The notes: generated by a model not told the origin, from the letters alone. A stretch of 64,000 bases of DNA from Pedobacter caeni (GCF_900129215.1 NZ_FQUQ01000003.1:638101-702100); one strand, 5' to 3'; counted from the stretch's first letter, positions 35,438 through 44,583 are shown. Made by a program: numbers and translations.

Positions 35438-37339
35438 TTAGTCTAAAACAAGCAAGCTCCAGCCATTTTTATTCGCTTTTTTAAGCTGGGATTTCCGCTC
35501 CTCCATAACCTGTTTGATTTTTGAACCATAGGTCCAGCAGGTACTTTGGCGGATTCCTAAGATTTCCGATAATTTATGAGAAGAGATTTTGCCCTTTGAA
35601 GAGAAGATCAGGAAGATCATATAAAAGGCCTTTACGATGGGAATGCGGGTATTGTGGAAAATGGTATAAGTGGTAACGGATTCTTCGTAACTGCATTTGC
35701 TACACCTCCTGCTATAGGCGATATGTCCATTATAGTAGTGGTCGTTTTTACATTTTTTACAGGTATATCCGTCTTTCCATTTGAGCTCAGAAAGGAATAA
35801 GTTGCAACTTTCTTTATCCGGATAGATTTTGCTGAATTCTTCGAAATCTACGTCGGCCGACATGACACGGTCGCGGGTTACTTTTTCTACATTGGTCTGG
35901 AGTTCCTGATTGTCTTGTTCCAATAAGGTGTTCATCCGGGTAATCTCTTCTGCCTGTTGTTTTAACAGTTCATTTGCTTCCTCTAATTCACTGTTCTTGG
36001 CTTCAATGATTAATGATTTATGGAATACTTCCCTGGTCCGCTCCTGAACCTGACCTTCCAGTTCCTCATTTAAGGTATCTTTTAATTTTGCATTTACCGC
36101 CATCTGACGGATCATCTGTCTTTGTACTTTCTCTTTTTTCTTTTTAAGGATGCTCACCTTATCCCCAATGGCAAAAGAAAGAAATACCATTTCCAGGATA
36201 AAACAAAAGCTCAGGCTGTAATAACTGATTGCCCCAAAATTCAAGGAAGCAAAACCAAGCATGATTAAAAATTTAAGGAGGAAGCCCGCAAAAAGAAAGC
36301 TATAGCCCAATACAAAGAAACGGGCAGGAAGATACCCTTGTTTATAAATGTATATCCCTGTAAAGAAGGCGACAGACAAAGGAATGGCATCAATGAATTT
36401 ATAGTTGAACAGGTTCTGATTAAAAGCCAGACAATATAAAAACCAGATGGTCCGGATAGCGATCACCGCCAGAATGAGCTGATTGAGTCTGGGGGCTTTT
36501 GATTTTACAAATAACAACTCCCTTGTAAAGAGCAATGCAAAAATGCTGACTGCATAAAGCGCAAAGGCATAAGCCGTCTGGTTCCATATCGGATGTTCCG
36601 GCCATAAATACTGATAAGCAATCCCATCAGTACTCATTTCAAAAAAGCCAACACTGAGGTTGTAAAGTACATAATAGAGATACTGTTTTTGGCGCATGGC
36701 GATAAACATGATCAGGTTGTAAAAACTGAACACGAGGATCATTCCATAGAAAATGCCGAAATAAAAGTATTCATCCAGCGCATAGGAGATGAACCAATCT
36801 ACAGAGCGCAATACGATGATGGCATCCCCAATCTGAGAGGACTGGATTTTAAAATAATAAGTCTGTACCTCATCACTGTGGTTATGGAGATAAAATTCAA
36901 AATTCTTATGCTGAAGTTTTCTGTTGTTAAAATTAAAGCGGTCGCCGAACTCCCTGAGTTGATAACTGCCATCTTTTTGTGGGATATAGGCGCTAATATG
37001 ATCGAGGGTCTGATCAAAAAATTCCAGCAGAAAATACTTTTCTGCTTTGGGGTTATGTTTGATTTTAATCCTGAACCAATAGGGGGAGTTTAGTTTAAGA
37101 GTTTGAGGGGTACTTCTGTTACTGGCCACAAACTTCTGATCGTATGTCTTACTGTGCACCTGCTCAAAGCTGAGCTTGTTCCCTGGGTCATGGAGCATCT
37201 CAATCTGTTTAAAAGAAAAGATATGCTGGTCCACCTGATCATTTATTTCTACCACTTCCTGTGCTCCGGAAGGTTTGCTGATGAACAGAAAAATAGCAAG
37301 GATGACTATTTTGGGTAGCAATAAAAACTTTGAAAACAT
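35438..37339 (-). CDS. 7TMR-DISM sensor fused to coiled coil and IS1595-transposase-like zinc ribbon/HTH
   Basis: 633 aa. A signal peptide (to about residue 26), an extracellular 7TMR-DISMED2-like beta domain (about 35-175), seven membrane helices (about 190-393), a long coiled coil (about 395-490), then a C-terminal DNA-binding-like module. The module has a four-Cys zinc ribbon (C527, C530, C546, C549) in the context ELKWKDGYTCKKC ... CSKCSYEESVTTYTIFHNTRIP, the N-terminal signature of IS1595-family transposases, then a helix-turn-helix (about 585-612, HKLSEILGIRQSTCW). The catalytic transposase core is absent. A membrane-anchored transcription regulator is inferred. It sits immediately upstream of the SusCD operon in the same direction, separated by the 314-bp regulatory region. 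Confidence 0.82.
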   Translation of the reverse strand: MFSKFLLLPKIVILAIFLFISKPSGAQEVVEINDQVDQHIFSFKQIEMLHDPGNKLSFEQVHSKTYDQKFVASNRSTPQTLKLNSPYWFRIKIKHNPKAEKYFLLEFFDQTLDHISAYIPQKDGSYQLREFGDRFNFNNRKLQHKNFEFYLHNHSDEVQTYYFKIQSSQIGDAIIVLRSVDWFISYALDEYFYFGIFYGMILVFSFYNLIMFIAMRQKQYLYYVLYNLSVGFFEMSTDGIAYQYLWPEHPIWNQTAYAFALYAVSIFALLFTRELLFVKSKAPRLNQLILAVIAIRTIWFLYCLAFNQNLFNYKFIDAIPLSVAFFTGIYIYKQGYLPARFFVLGYSFLFAGFLLKFLIMLGFASLNFGAISYYSLSFCFILEMVFLSFAIGDKVSILKKKKEKVQRQMIRQMAVNAKLKDTLNEELEGQVQERTREVFHKSLIIEAKNSELEEANELLKQQAEEITRMNTLLEQDNQELQTNVEKVTRDRVMSADVDFEEFSKIYPDKESCNLFLSELKWKDGYTCKKCKNDHYYNGHIAYSRRCSKCSYEESVTTYTIFHNTRIPIVKAFYMIFLIFSSKGKISSHKLSEILGIRQSTCWTYGSKIKQVMEERKSQLKKANKNGWSLLVLD

Positions 37340-37544
37340 GTGGTTATCTGGGAAACTAATATATAGGATGTCTGTAAAGGTCGGAAGAATTTTTATTCTT
37401 CGCTAACAGGATGTCTAAATCTTATCCCCGAACTATCAGAATCTTTCAGGAATGCTGTGTTGACACAAAAAGAATTATTGCTGAAGCATAGGTGTTTTAG
37501 CAAGAATCAGATTTAATTCCTTCCCCAAATGCCTATTTTTGGAT

Positions 37545-38453
37545 ATGGACAATCGCATACTTCGCATACCAATATCCCCTGATTTTAACTTTGGGGAATG
37601 TTTATGGTTTTTAGACCGGGATTTTGACGATTGCATGCTCTGCGTAGGTCCTGACAGTGTAACCAAAGCTTTGTTGTTGAACGAAGCAGTTATCCTGGTA
37701 AACATTAAAGCCTCCAGAGAGGAATTGCTGATCTCCATATTACAGGGGGAGTTGCAGGCTGAAGAAGAAGAGTCGTTAAAAGTATACGTAGAAAACTGGT
37801 TTGATACCCGGCTTGATCTTAGTCCCTTTTATACTTTGCTAAAAAAAGACCCGCGGTTGTCTTTTATGGCTGATGCTTACCATGGTCTTCGCCTGGTCGG
37901 AATTCCGGATATGTTTGAAGCCATCTGCTGGGCCATCACCGGACAACAGATCAACCTTACTTTTGCCTACAAACTAAAAAGAAGATTGGTCGAAAGGTAT
38001 GGGCAAGCTATAGAATTTGAAGGGAAAGTTTATCATTTGTTTCCAGATGCATCCATATTGGCAGCGGCTGATGCAGCCGAACTCCAGGCCATGCAATTTT
38101 CAAAAAGTAAAGCCCTTTACCTGATCCTGATAGCGCAGGCTTTTGCGGACAAATCACTGAGTAAAGAAGGGCTGCTTCAGATGCCAGACCTTAGCTCACG
38201 CCAGAAAGCACTTACGGCCGTCAAAGGAGTAGGAGTATGGACTGCGAATTATACCTTAATGAAATGTCTGAAAGAAAGATCCTGCATCCCTTTCGGAGAC
38301 GCAGGATTGTTGAATGCATTGGTTAATCATGGGATTATCGCGGATAAAAAACAGGATCAGGAAATCTTAAACTTTTTTTCCGCCTATCCCTCCTGGGAGA
38401 GTTACCTAGTCTTTTACCTTTGGAGGTCTCTTTCCAAACGGTCAGGCAGTTAA
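37545..38453 (+). CDS. alkA: DNA-3-methyladenine glycosylase II, AlkA-like
   Basis: 302 aa from the ATG at 37545; a TTG two codons earlier is less likely. The HhH-GPD glycosylase domain covers about residues 110-295. The helix-hairpin-helix KGVGVWTANY is followed by the catalytic Asp in CIPFGDAGLLNAL. The N-terminal part resembles the AlkA_N beta domain. It excises alkylated purines. Its last 12 bp overlap the convergent AraC-Ada gene, linking it to the alkylation response. Confidence 0.9.
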   Translation: MDNRILRIPISPDFNFGECLWFLDRDFDDCMLCVGPDSVTKALLLNEAVILVNIKASREELLISILQGELQAEEEESLKVYVENWFDTRLDLSPFYTLLKKDPRLSFMADAYHGLRLVGIPDMFEAICWAITGQQINLTFAYKLKRRLVERYGQAIEFEGKVYHLFPDASILAAADAAELQAMQFSKSKALYLILIAQAFADKSLSKEGLLQMPDLSSRQKALTAVKGVGVWTANYTLMKCLKERSCIPFGDAGLLNALVNHGIIADKKQDQEILNFFSAYPSWESYLVFYLWRSLSKRSGS

Positions 38454-39290
38454 ATCTGTCTGTGCTGCTTCCCATCCGATCATTGCCGTTTTGCGCGGAC
38501 TGCCCCAATGGTACTGCCCCAATTCACCGGTAGATTTAATCACCCTGTGACAAGGGATTAAAAAAGCAACAGGATTATCACCTACAGCAGAACCTACCGC
38601 TCTTGAGGCTTTGGGATTGTCTATCGAAGCGGCAATACCTGCATAAGTTGATAAGCCTCCTACAGGAACTTTAAGTAAGGTTTCCCAGACCTTGATCTGA
38701 AAATCAGTGCCTTTCAAATGAAGTTTCACCTCCTGAAGCCTGCTCCAGTCTTGTCCGAAGATATATAAAGCATTTTGCTGCATCATGTCCAGTACCTGAC
38801 GGTACTTTGCATTTGGGAAAAGCTGTTGAAGTTCCTGAAAGGCCAGGTCCGGATCATCAGCAAAGGCCATATAACAAATGCCTTTGGCTGTCGCCGCCAC
38901 AATGAGTGAGCCGAAAGGGCTTTCAGCAAAGCTATAATTGATCTGAAGTTGTTCCCCACCGTTCTTAAACTCTCCGGGAGTCATTCCTTCAATTTTAATA
39001 AAGAGGTCATGAAGCCTGCTGGTACCGGATAAGCCGGTTTCATAAGCAACATCAAATAAGGTGCTTTGCTTTTCTTTCAGAATCCCCTTGGCATACTCTA
39101 TACTGAGGTATTGAAGAAATTTCTTTGGGGTAACACCGGCCCATTCTTTAAACATGCGTTGAAAATGAAAGGGGCTCAGGTATACATGAGCAGCGACCTC
39201 TTCTAAAGAAGGTTGTTGCTTAAAGTTGGCCTTTAAGTAATCAATAGCCTTTTCAATTCTGTGGTAATCGATTTGATTTAATGTTTCCAT
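38442..39290 (-). CDS. AraC-type regulator fused to methylated-DNA--protein-cysteine methyltransferase (Ada-like, lacking the N-terminal zinc domain)
   Basis: 282 aa from the ATG at 39290; a TTG at 39311 is the only upstream alternative. N-terminal AraC HTH domain (about residues 1-100: LEEVAAHVYLSPFHFQRMFKEWAGVTPKKFL). Then the O6-alkylguanine-DNA alkyltransferase domain with the acceptor Cys in AFLIPCHRVIKSTGELG and the recognition loop GGLSTYAGIA. E. coli Ada also has an N-terminal phosphotriester-repair zinc domain, absent here, so gene activation must be triggered differently. Convergent and overlapping with alkA. Confidence 0.93.
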   Translation of the reverse strand: METLNQIDYHRIEKAIDYLKANFKQQPSLEEVAAHVYLSPFHFQRMFKEWAGVTPKKFLQYLSIEYAKGILKEKQSTLFDVAYETGLSGTSRLHDLFIKIEGMTPGEFKNGGEQLQINYSFAESPFGSLIVAATAKGICYMAFADDPDLAFQELQQLFPNAKYRQVLDMMQQNALYIFGQDWSRLQEVKLHLKGTDFQIKVWETLLKVPVGGLSTYAGIAASIDNPKASRAVGSAVGDNPVAFLIPCHRVIKSTGELGQYHWGSPRKTAMIGWEAAQTDLTA

Positions 39291-39352
39291 GTTTCGAAAT
39301 TTACAATTCAAAACTACGGCTAAGCTGAAGGAGATGAAACCCGAAACTTGCG

Positions 39353-39985
39353 CTATTTGTTTTCCTGATGCTGTCCTGTAGTCAGTTCTTCCAGGTGCTT
39401 ATGACGGTTTTCCGAAATCAGGGTAGCATGCTTTTTGCCGGTATCAGACAGCAGGTTGATCAGCATCTTTTTGTTGGATCCTGCAAGGTCCTTATAGAGC
39501 AGCTGATCTGCTCTGGATAGGACCTCCTGAAGGCTGAAGAGTGTTTTTTCTCCTTTAGGACTCAGCTTGATCAGTCTCGCTCTTTTGTCTAAAGGATCAT
39601 TTCTTTCCAGAATTAAGCCCGCCTTTTTGATTCGGTTTAAAATATCGATGCCGGTTGATTGTTCAAAGAATACCGCGCTCACAATATCCGATTTTCTTGC
39701 TTCTTTCCGCTGATCTATTTCTTTCATGAAATAAAACCATTCCAGTTCTATGCCCGGGATTTTTTTTAAGGCTGCTTTAGCATAGATGACATGGATGGCG
39801 TGAAGCTGGTTGACGAGGCCTGCCAGCTGCTCCTCCGTACCGGAATGTTCGGTTTCCTCAGGATGTTCTTCTACCATACCTTTGCTGTTCAGCAAAAAAT
39901 AAGAGCAAAATTCCGCTGCCGAAGCAGCGGGGTTTTTGCTCTCATAATCGGCCCATGCCGTAATCAGTTCTACAACTGCTTTCAT
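39353..39985 (-). CDS. MarR-family winged-helix transcription regulator
   Basis: 210 aa. The winged-helix region lies at about residues 90-165: KSDIVSAVFFEQSTGIDILNRIKKAGLILERNDPLDKRARLIKLSPKGEKTLF, with the D-x-R wing typical of MarR. The long N-terminal extension (about 60 residues) is unusual for the family. Effector and targets unknown. Confidence 0.83.
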   Translation of the reverse strand: MKAVVELITAWADYESKNPAASAAEFCSYFLLNSKGMVEEHPEETEHSGTEEQLAGLVNQLHAIHVIYAKAALKKIPGIELEWFYFMKEIDQRKEARKSDIVSAVFFEQSTGIDILNRIKKAGLILERNDPLDKRARLIKLSPKGEKTLFSLQEVLSRADQLLYKDLAGSNKKMLINLLSDTGKKHATLISENRHKHLEELTTGQHQENK

Positions 39986-40006
39986 GGAAGGTGTTTTTGA
40001 AACCTG

Positions 40007-42322
40007 TTATCTGACTTTGCTGACATATTTTTTAAAATATCCGCATTCACTTAATGCTTCCTGATAGAACCTGGTATCTGCATATTGCTGTCTCAGCACG
40101 GCAAAGTACCTGCCGAAATAAACGGCATCTGTATTTACGTTCCAATAATTTGCTTTTTTGTTTTCCGGAGACTCATAAGAGCGGTTATAACTTTCATTGC
40201 GTTCACATTTACTGGCCATGAAGGTACATCTTGCTTTTTGTTCCTTACTCTTCGTCGCTTCTCTTGCAATAAGGTAATATTTCTCTGCAATTTTGCTGGA
40301 AAGAAACATCTGACGGAAGGGAACAGGAATGCCAAGGCCATAACTGCTGTAAGATTCTGTCAGCTCTGATTCGTAAAATGTTCTTGCATTGCCATAGTGG
40401 GTAATGTTGTAATAAGCATTAGCCAGCAGATAGGCATTGTTATATACATTTTTGCCTGCAGCAATCTCCTCTTTTAAGTTTTTCATCATCCTGAGCATAC
40501 TCATAGAAGTGAATTTCTTGGATTGTGCCATTTGGTGGTCGCAGTCATGACAATCATTCAGACGCATGTTAAAGGGATTGCCTAGCATCACGTCGTTTTG
40601 TTCCTTGGTTTTAGCTAAAAGAGCAATTGCCTCATCCAGTTTTTCCTGATAAACGAGCGTGGTAGCCTGGAAAAAATAAAGATCTTCCAGCTTGTAAGGA
40701 TAGTATTGCAGCATGGCTTTCTCAAATGCAGTCTGATTGCTTTTTTGCATCAGCGCCTTTAAGCTTTCAATTTGTTGATTGTTGCTGTAAAACTCATGGT
40801 AATTCCTAAAGATATTGGCCTTCAAAGGATCACCTTGTTTTTTATAAAGGTCAGAAATCACCTCCAGGCTCTGGTTCAGGGATTGGTAGAATCTGAGGTC
40901 GGGGATCGTGTCTTTTCCTTCTTTAAGTCTGGCAAACCAGTTTAAAGGCTCTACCATTTTGGCTTCAGCCTTTGCATCAATCTTTTTCAGTTGTCTGATG
41001 TATAAACCCCAGTCCAGAATTTTATACTGGGCCATGATCAGTTGATTGTCTTTGGGAAGTTGTGTTTTTGCTGCCTGATAAAATTTAGCAGCCTGAGTAT
41101 AGTTTTTACTCATGAAATTCAGATACCCCGCTGCAAGGTTCCAGAAATAAGGCTTGGAAGTATTGTTTTTCAAGGCGATGCCGCTTATCAGGGCTGTATT
41201 TTTCCTTAAGGTTTTTGTAGAATCCTCTTTTCCTCCCCAATAACCGGAGCGGCTGCTTTCGGTAATATTGACCACCCTGCTCAGGAGTAAGTCCAGTTTT
41301 TCCGATTTAGGATCTAAAGCTACAATCTCAGGAATTGCCCTTTCTGTATCGAAATAAACCCCAAGTAAATGCCAGAGTGTGATTTTCTCTTCTTTGGTTT
41401 TAGCCATGGCCAACGTTTGTTTCCAATCGGTTTCTTCATTTGGATGAAAAGCCCATTTTGCAGGGATCTTCATTTCTGCTGCATAATCGTAACAAAGACT
41501 GAACAGGTAGTTGGATGTGGCATAATCCTTTGCCAGATAATGTCTTCCTGCAACATAACCAAGTGTTCTGTAATAGATCATGTTTTTTGGAAAAGTATCT
41601 TTGTACGTATCAAAAGCCTTCATCAGTTGAGAATCTTTAATTGGTTTTACCCCTGTACTTCTTTCCAGAAAGTAATAATAACGTACCAGTTGAAACCATA
41701 ACCGTTGTTTGATGAAAGTATCTTTAGTTTTTTGAAACGCGGTCAGTAAAGACACTTCCATTGATTTTGGTGCAGTGTAATTTGGTTTCTCGTCCCAGCC
41801 ATAGTATTCCTGATAATTTGCGGAAAATTCTTCAGCAGATTTGGCCAGAGATAGGTATTCAAAGAATGAATTGACCAGTTTTTTATCCAGTTTCTGTTTC
41901 TTTAACTGCGGCATGCTGTCGGGAAGGACATTGATTTTGCCTTTGAAGTTCTGATATACAGAATCTATTCCTTTGGCACTGGCTTTCAGCAAGAGGTATT
42001 GCAAATCGGTTTTGCTCAATTGCTGTCCAAAGTAATCGTACCATTCTTTTACAATCTGGTCATTGTAACGGGTATTGGTATTGTCGTCTCTGTAAGTGTA
42101 ATCTTTGGTGTAATAAGTAGAAAAATCGCTATAAAAGAACGGGGTATATTCTTTAGCGACAAAGGCTTCCGGACTAAAGCTGGAATAGTCATCGCTATAG
42201 CCGTAATCTGCACAGGCCCAGACCACTCCACCTACAGAGAGGGTACTAAGGCTAAAAATGAGCAGAAATTTCTTCGAAATCCGCTGTTTTAAATGTTGAA
42301 AGGTCGAGGTTGCCAATTTCAT
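40007..42322 (-). CDS. secreted repeat-rich protein of unknown function, 771 aa
   Basis: N-terminal signal (KKFLLIFSLSTLSVGGVVWAC) followed by ADYGYSDDYSSFSPEAF, a start shared by a Bacteroidota family of large secreted proteins. Most of the rest is alpha-helical, with TPR-like helices (for example LAAGYLNFMSKNYTQAAKFYQAAKTQLP and LVYQEKLDEAIALLAKTKEQ). The start lies inside the upstream gene (71-bp overlap), so the two are translated from one transcript. Function unknown. Confidence 0.75.
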   Translation of the reverse strand: MKLATSTFQHLKQRISKKFLLIFSLSTLSVGGVVWACADYGYSDDYSSFSPEAFVAKEYTPFFYSDFSTYYTKDYTYRDDNTNTRYNDQIVKEWYDYFGQQLSKTDLQYLLLKASAKGIDSVYQNFKGKINVLPDSMPQLKKQKLDKKLVNSFFEYLSLAKSAEEFSANYQEYYGWDEKPNYTAPKSMEVSLLTAFQKTKDTFIKQRLWFQLVRYYYFLERSTGVKPIKDSQLMKAFDTYKDTFPKNMIYYRTLGYVAGRHYLAKDYATSNYLFSLCYDYAAEMKIPAKWAFHPNEETDWKQTLAMAKTKEEKITLWHLLGVYFDTERAIPEIVALDPKSEKLDLLLSRVVNITESSRSGYWGGKEDSTKTLRKNTALISGIALKNNTSKPYFWNLAAGYLNFMSKNYTQAAKFYQAAKTQLPKDNQLIMAQYKILDWGLYIRQLKKIDAKAEAKMVEPLNWFARLKEGKDTIPDLRFYQSLNQSLEVISDLYKKQGDPLKANIFRNYHEFYSNNQQIESLKALMQKSNQTAFEKAMLQYYPYKLEDLYFFQATTLVYQEKLDEAIALLAKTKEQNDVMLGNPFNMRLNDCHDCDHQMAQSKKFTSMSMLRMMKNLKEEIAAGKNVYNNAYLLANAYYNITHYGNARTFYESELTESYSSYGLGIPVPFRQMFLSSKIAEKYYLIAREATKSKEQKARCTFMASKCERNESYNRSYESPENKKANYWNVNTDAVYFGRYFAVLRQQYADTRFYQEALSECGYFKKYVSKVR

Positions 42323-43295
42323 AATAGATGATGGTTTTTTGTTCTTCTTTATTCAAATGTTCGGCCAATTGTATGGTGGCCTGTTCTAATAATGCTTTGT
42401 CTGTTTCTTCCAGTTTGAAAAGATCGTCCGTTTTCACATAAATCCCTTCGGTAAAAAAGCTTTTTAATGCTCTATAGACGTTTTTATGCGCTGTAGGCTG
42501 AAAGTTTTCTGGGTTATGGAGCTCCTTCTTCCCGATTTTTCCATATACCTGGATGATCTGGCCATCTCTGATATGTATAGACCAGGAGAAAAGGGGTAAA
42601 GCAATGTTCAAAGGTAAGGTGTATTTCGGAAGATAGCTGATATAAGTTGCTGCATCTTTAGGATTGTAGATCGAGTTCGGATCCTGAGGGTTGGGCGAGA
42701 GTTTACCCATATTGTAAAACATGAGCACTCCTTTGTCTACAGGAGGAACTCCGGTACGGAGCTGATATTTTACCTGGTGCAGCCTGATGGTGGCCTCAAG
42801 CTGCTTGTTGCTGATGGCTTTAAATGATTTTAAAAACTGGAAGTACTTTTCCTTTGTGCCCAGGGTCCAGTCGCAATCAAATTGCACGCGTTGATAGTTG
42901 ATTTTTTGTGCTGCTGCGAGGCGCTGCAACAATTGATTGCTTTGCATGGCAAGACTATCGATCCCTGCCGGACTTAATTTTTCAAATGTCTGATTGGTAA
43001 TGAAAATAACAGGAATGATCTTCTCTGTCTTAACGGCTTCCTTAAAGCTAATGATGGCTTCAGGATGTGCCTTTCCTGCAAAGGAATCCCATTTGATGTC
43101 AAAAAAGCGGAGATAAAGTTTACCGTGTGCCACTTCATCGAGCAATTGATGCTGTGCTTTATTTAAGTTGAGCTTTTGCTTCCAGTAATAAAATGCAGCA
43201 TCAGCCTTGCTTTCTCTTTTGCAGGAAGGTAAGGCCAGGAGGATGATCAGTCCAAATAAAAGGCGTTGTAAAAGAGAAAATGGGGGTGTCGTCAT
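42252..43295 (-). CDS. hypothetical lipoprotein, 347 aa, paired with the downstream repeat protein
   Basis: The ATG at 43295 is preferred over a TTG at 43310. Signal with lipobox (IILLALPSC). The mature part contains LYLRFFDIKWD and QFDCDWTLGTKEKYFQFLKSF, then a long alpha/beta region with FYNMGKLS and LPLFSWSIHIRDG; the layout recalls TIM-barrel glycosidase-like lipoproteins, but I do not recognise the family. It overlaps the next gene by 71 bp. Confidence 0.7.
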   Translation of the reverse strand: MTTPPFSLLQRLLFGLIILLALPSCKRESKADAAFYYWKQKLNLNKAQHQLLDEVAHGKLYLRFFDIKWDSFAGKAHPEAIISFKEAVKTEKIIPVIFITNQTFEKLSPAGIDSLAMQSNQLLQRLAAAQKINYQRVQFDCDWTLGTKEKYFQFLKSFKAISNKQLEATIRLHQVKYQLRTGVPPVDKGVLMFYNMGKLSPNPQDPNSIYNPKDAATYISYLPKYTLPLNIALPLFSWSIHIRDGQIIQVYGKIGKKELHNPENFQPTAHKNVYRALKSFFTEGIYVKTDDLFKLEETDKALLEQATIQLAEHLNKEEQKTIIYYEIGNLDLSTFKTADFEEISAHF

Positions 43296-43352
43296 TCTGA
43301 AGCAGCTCAATTATCAGACAAAGTTAAACTTCTTCGGCAATCTTAAATATTT

Positions 43353-43383
43353 TTTGGAAATAACAATTATTGCTTTACCTTTG
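43353..43383 (+). promoter_or_regulatory. Bacteroidota-type promoter of the Rrf2 gene
   Basis: TTTG (43353-43356), 19 nt, then TACCTTTG (43376-43383). The Rrf2 operator begins 3 nt after it. Confidence 0.75.
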
Positions 43384-43385
43384 TA

Positions 43386-43406
43386 CTGTAATAAAAATAA
43401 TTACAG
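43386..43406. promoter_or_regulatory. Rrf2 operator 1 (TGTAAT-N7-ATTACA)
   Basis: CTGTAAT (43386-43392) and ATTACAG (43400-43406) form a 7-bp inverted repeat with a 7-nt AT spacer, placed between the -7 box and the rrf2 ATG at 43408. The same repeat precedes the next gene. Confidence 0.7.
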
Positions 43407-43407
43407 A

Positions 43408-43818
43408 ATGAACAATGCAAGATTTGCCATTTCTTTACACATCCTGACTTTGCTTGAAAAAGGAAAAGGGGAATTGATGTCCTCGGATTATATCGCAGGG
43501 AGTGTTAACATCAATCCTGTTCTGATCAGGAAGGAGTTGATTACCTTAAAAGATCATGGTTTCGTAGGAAGCAAGGAAGGTAAAAATGGAGGTAGTTTTT
43601 TGGCTAAACCAGCGAATACGATTACTTTAGATCAGGTTTACGCTGCAGTAAGACAAAATCATTTGTTGGGTACATCTAAAAATGAGCCGAATCCACAGTG
43701 TCCGGTGGGCAAGCAGGTAAGTCAACATTTAAAAGCATTGTATGACGATACAGAACGGGTATTAATTAATGAATTGTCTAAAAAAACATTGGCTGATTTC
43801 AGCGATCAGTTTGATTGA
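43408..43818 (+). CDS. Rrf2-family transcription regulator
   Basis: 136 aa from the ATG at 43408, supported by promoter position; the upstream open frame overlaps the preceding divergent gene. Winged-helix N-terminus (MNNARFAISLHILTLLEKG ... SVNINPVLIRKELITLKDHGFVGSKEGKNGGSFLAKP) typical of Rrf2. Only one Cys (in NPQCPVG) stands where iron-sulfur Rrf2 members have three, so an Fe-S cluster is unlikely; it resembles YwnA-type members. The shared operator implies autoregulation. Confidence 0.9.
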   Translation: MNNARFAISLHILTLLEKGKGELMSSDYIAGSVNINPVLIRKELITLKDHGFVGSKEGKNGGSFLAKPANTITLDQVYAAVRQNHLLGTSKNEPNPQCPVGKQVSQHLKALYDDTERVLINELSKKTLADFSDQFD

Positions 43819-43834
43819 TTTTTTTATCCATAAC

Positions 43835-43853
43835 TGTAATAAATAACATTACA
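43835..43853. promoter_or_regulatory. Rrf2 operator 2 (TGTAAT-N7-ATTACA)
   Basis: TGTAAT (43835-43840) and ATTACA (43848-43853) with a 7-nt spacer, same arms and spacing as operator 1, 26 nt before the start of the NAD(P)-binding gene. Confidence 0.7.
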
Positions 43854-43879
43854 ATATTGTTAACATAAAAATAGAAAAC

Positions 43880-44530
43880 ATGAAAGTATCATTAATTGGA
43901 GCAAGCGGGTTTGTAGGCGCAAATATTTTAGAAGAACTGTTAAACCGTGGTCATCAGGTGACTGGAATTGTAAGGGATGCAGCAAAAGTAAAACAAAGTA
44001 ATACCGGGCTTGTCCTGAAAGAAGTAGATGTATTAAATACTGAAGCACTTCAGGCTGCTATTGAAGGCTCGGATGCAGTAGTTAGTGCTTTTAATGCAGG
44101 ATGGACCAATCCGAACCTTTATCAGGATTTTGTGGCTGGCTCCGAAGCGATTCAAAAAGCGGTTAAGGCTTCAGATGTAAACCGTCTGATCGTAATTGGT
44201 GGTGCAGGAAGTTTAGAGATTGATGGAAATCAATTGGTAGACGGACCCGATTTCCCTGCTGACTATAAAGCCGGTGCTACTGCTGCAAGAGATTACCTGA
44301 ATACCATCAAAAAAGAAGAAGAACTGGAATGGACTTTCTTTAGCCCGGCTATTGAAATGCATCTTGGTATCACTACCGGACGTACCGGCCAGTATCGTTT
44401 GGGTGCAAATAGCCCTGTCTTCAATGAAGAAGGCAGAAGCATTCTTTCTGTGCAGGATTTGGCAGTTGTAATTGCCGATGAACTGGAAAATAACAAACAT
44501 CCAAAACAAAGATTCACTGCAGCTTACTAG
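43880..44530 (+). CDS. NAD(P)-binding atypical SDR/NmrA-type oxidoreductase
   Basis: 216 aa. N-terminal dinucleotide-binding motif GASGFVGANI (residues 7-16), then GSDAVVSAFNAG and LIVIGGAGSLEIDG. It resembles Rrf2-linked NAD(P)H-binding proteins of the YwnB type, which pair with YwnA-like regulators. The shared operator supports control by the neighbouring Rrf2 protein. Substrate unknown; a quinone or aldehyde stress role is plausible. A terminator follows. Confidence 0.88.
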   Translation: MKVSLIGASGFVGANILEELLNRGHQVTGIVRDAAKVKQSNTGLVLKEVDVLNTEALQAAIEGSDAVVSAFNAGWTNPNLYQDFVAGSEAIQKAVKASDVNRLIVIGGAGSLEIDGNQLVDGPDFPADYKAGATAARDYLNTIKKEEELEWTFFSPAIEMHLGITTGRTGQYRLGANSPVFNEEGRSILSVQDLAVVIADELENNKHPKQRFTAAY

Positions 44531-44544
44531 GCAGGAAATGATCG

Positions 44545-44583
44545 GGCTGTCTGAAGGTTAATTTTTCGGACAGCCTTTTCTTT
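44545..44583 (+). terminator. terminator of the NAD(P)-binding gene
   Basis: GGCTGTC (44545-44551) pairs with GACAGCC (44569-44575) with extension by near-pairs inside, followed by TTTTCTTTG. Confidence 0.78.
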
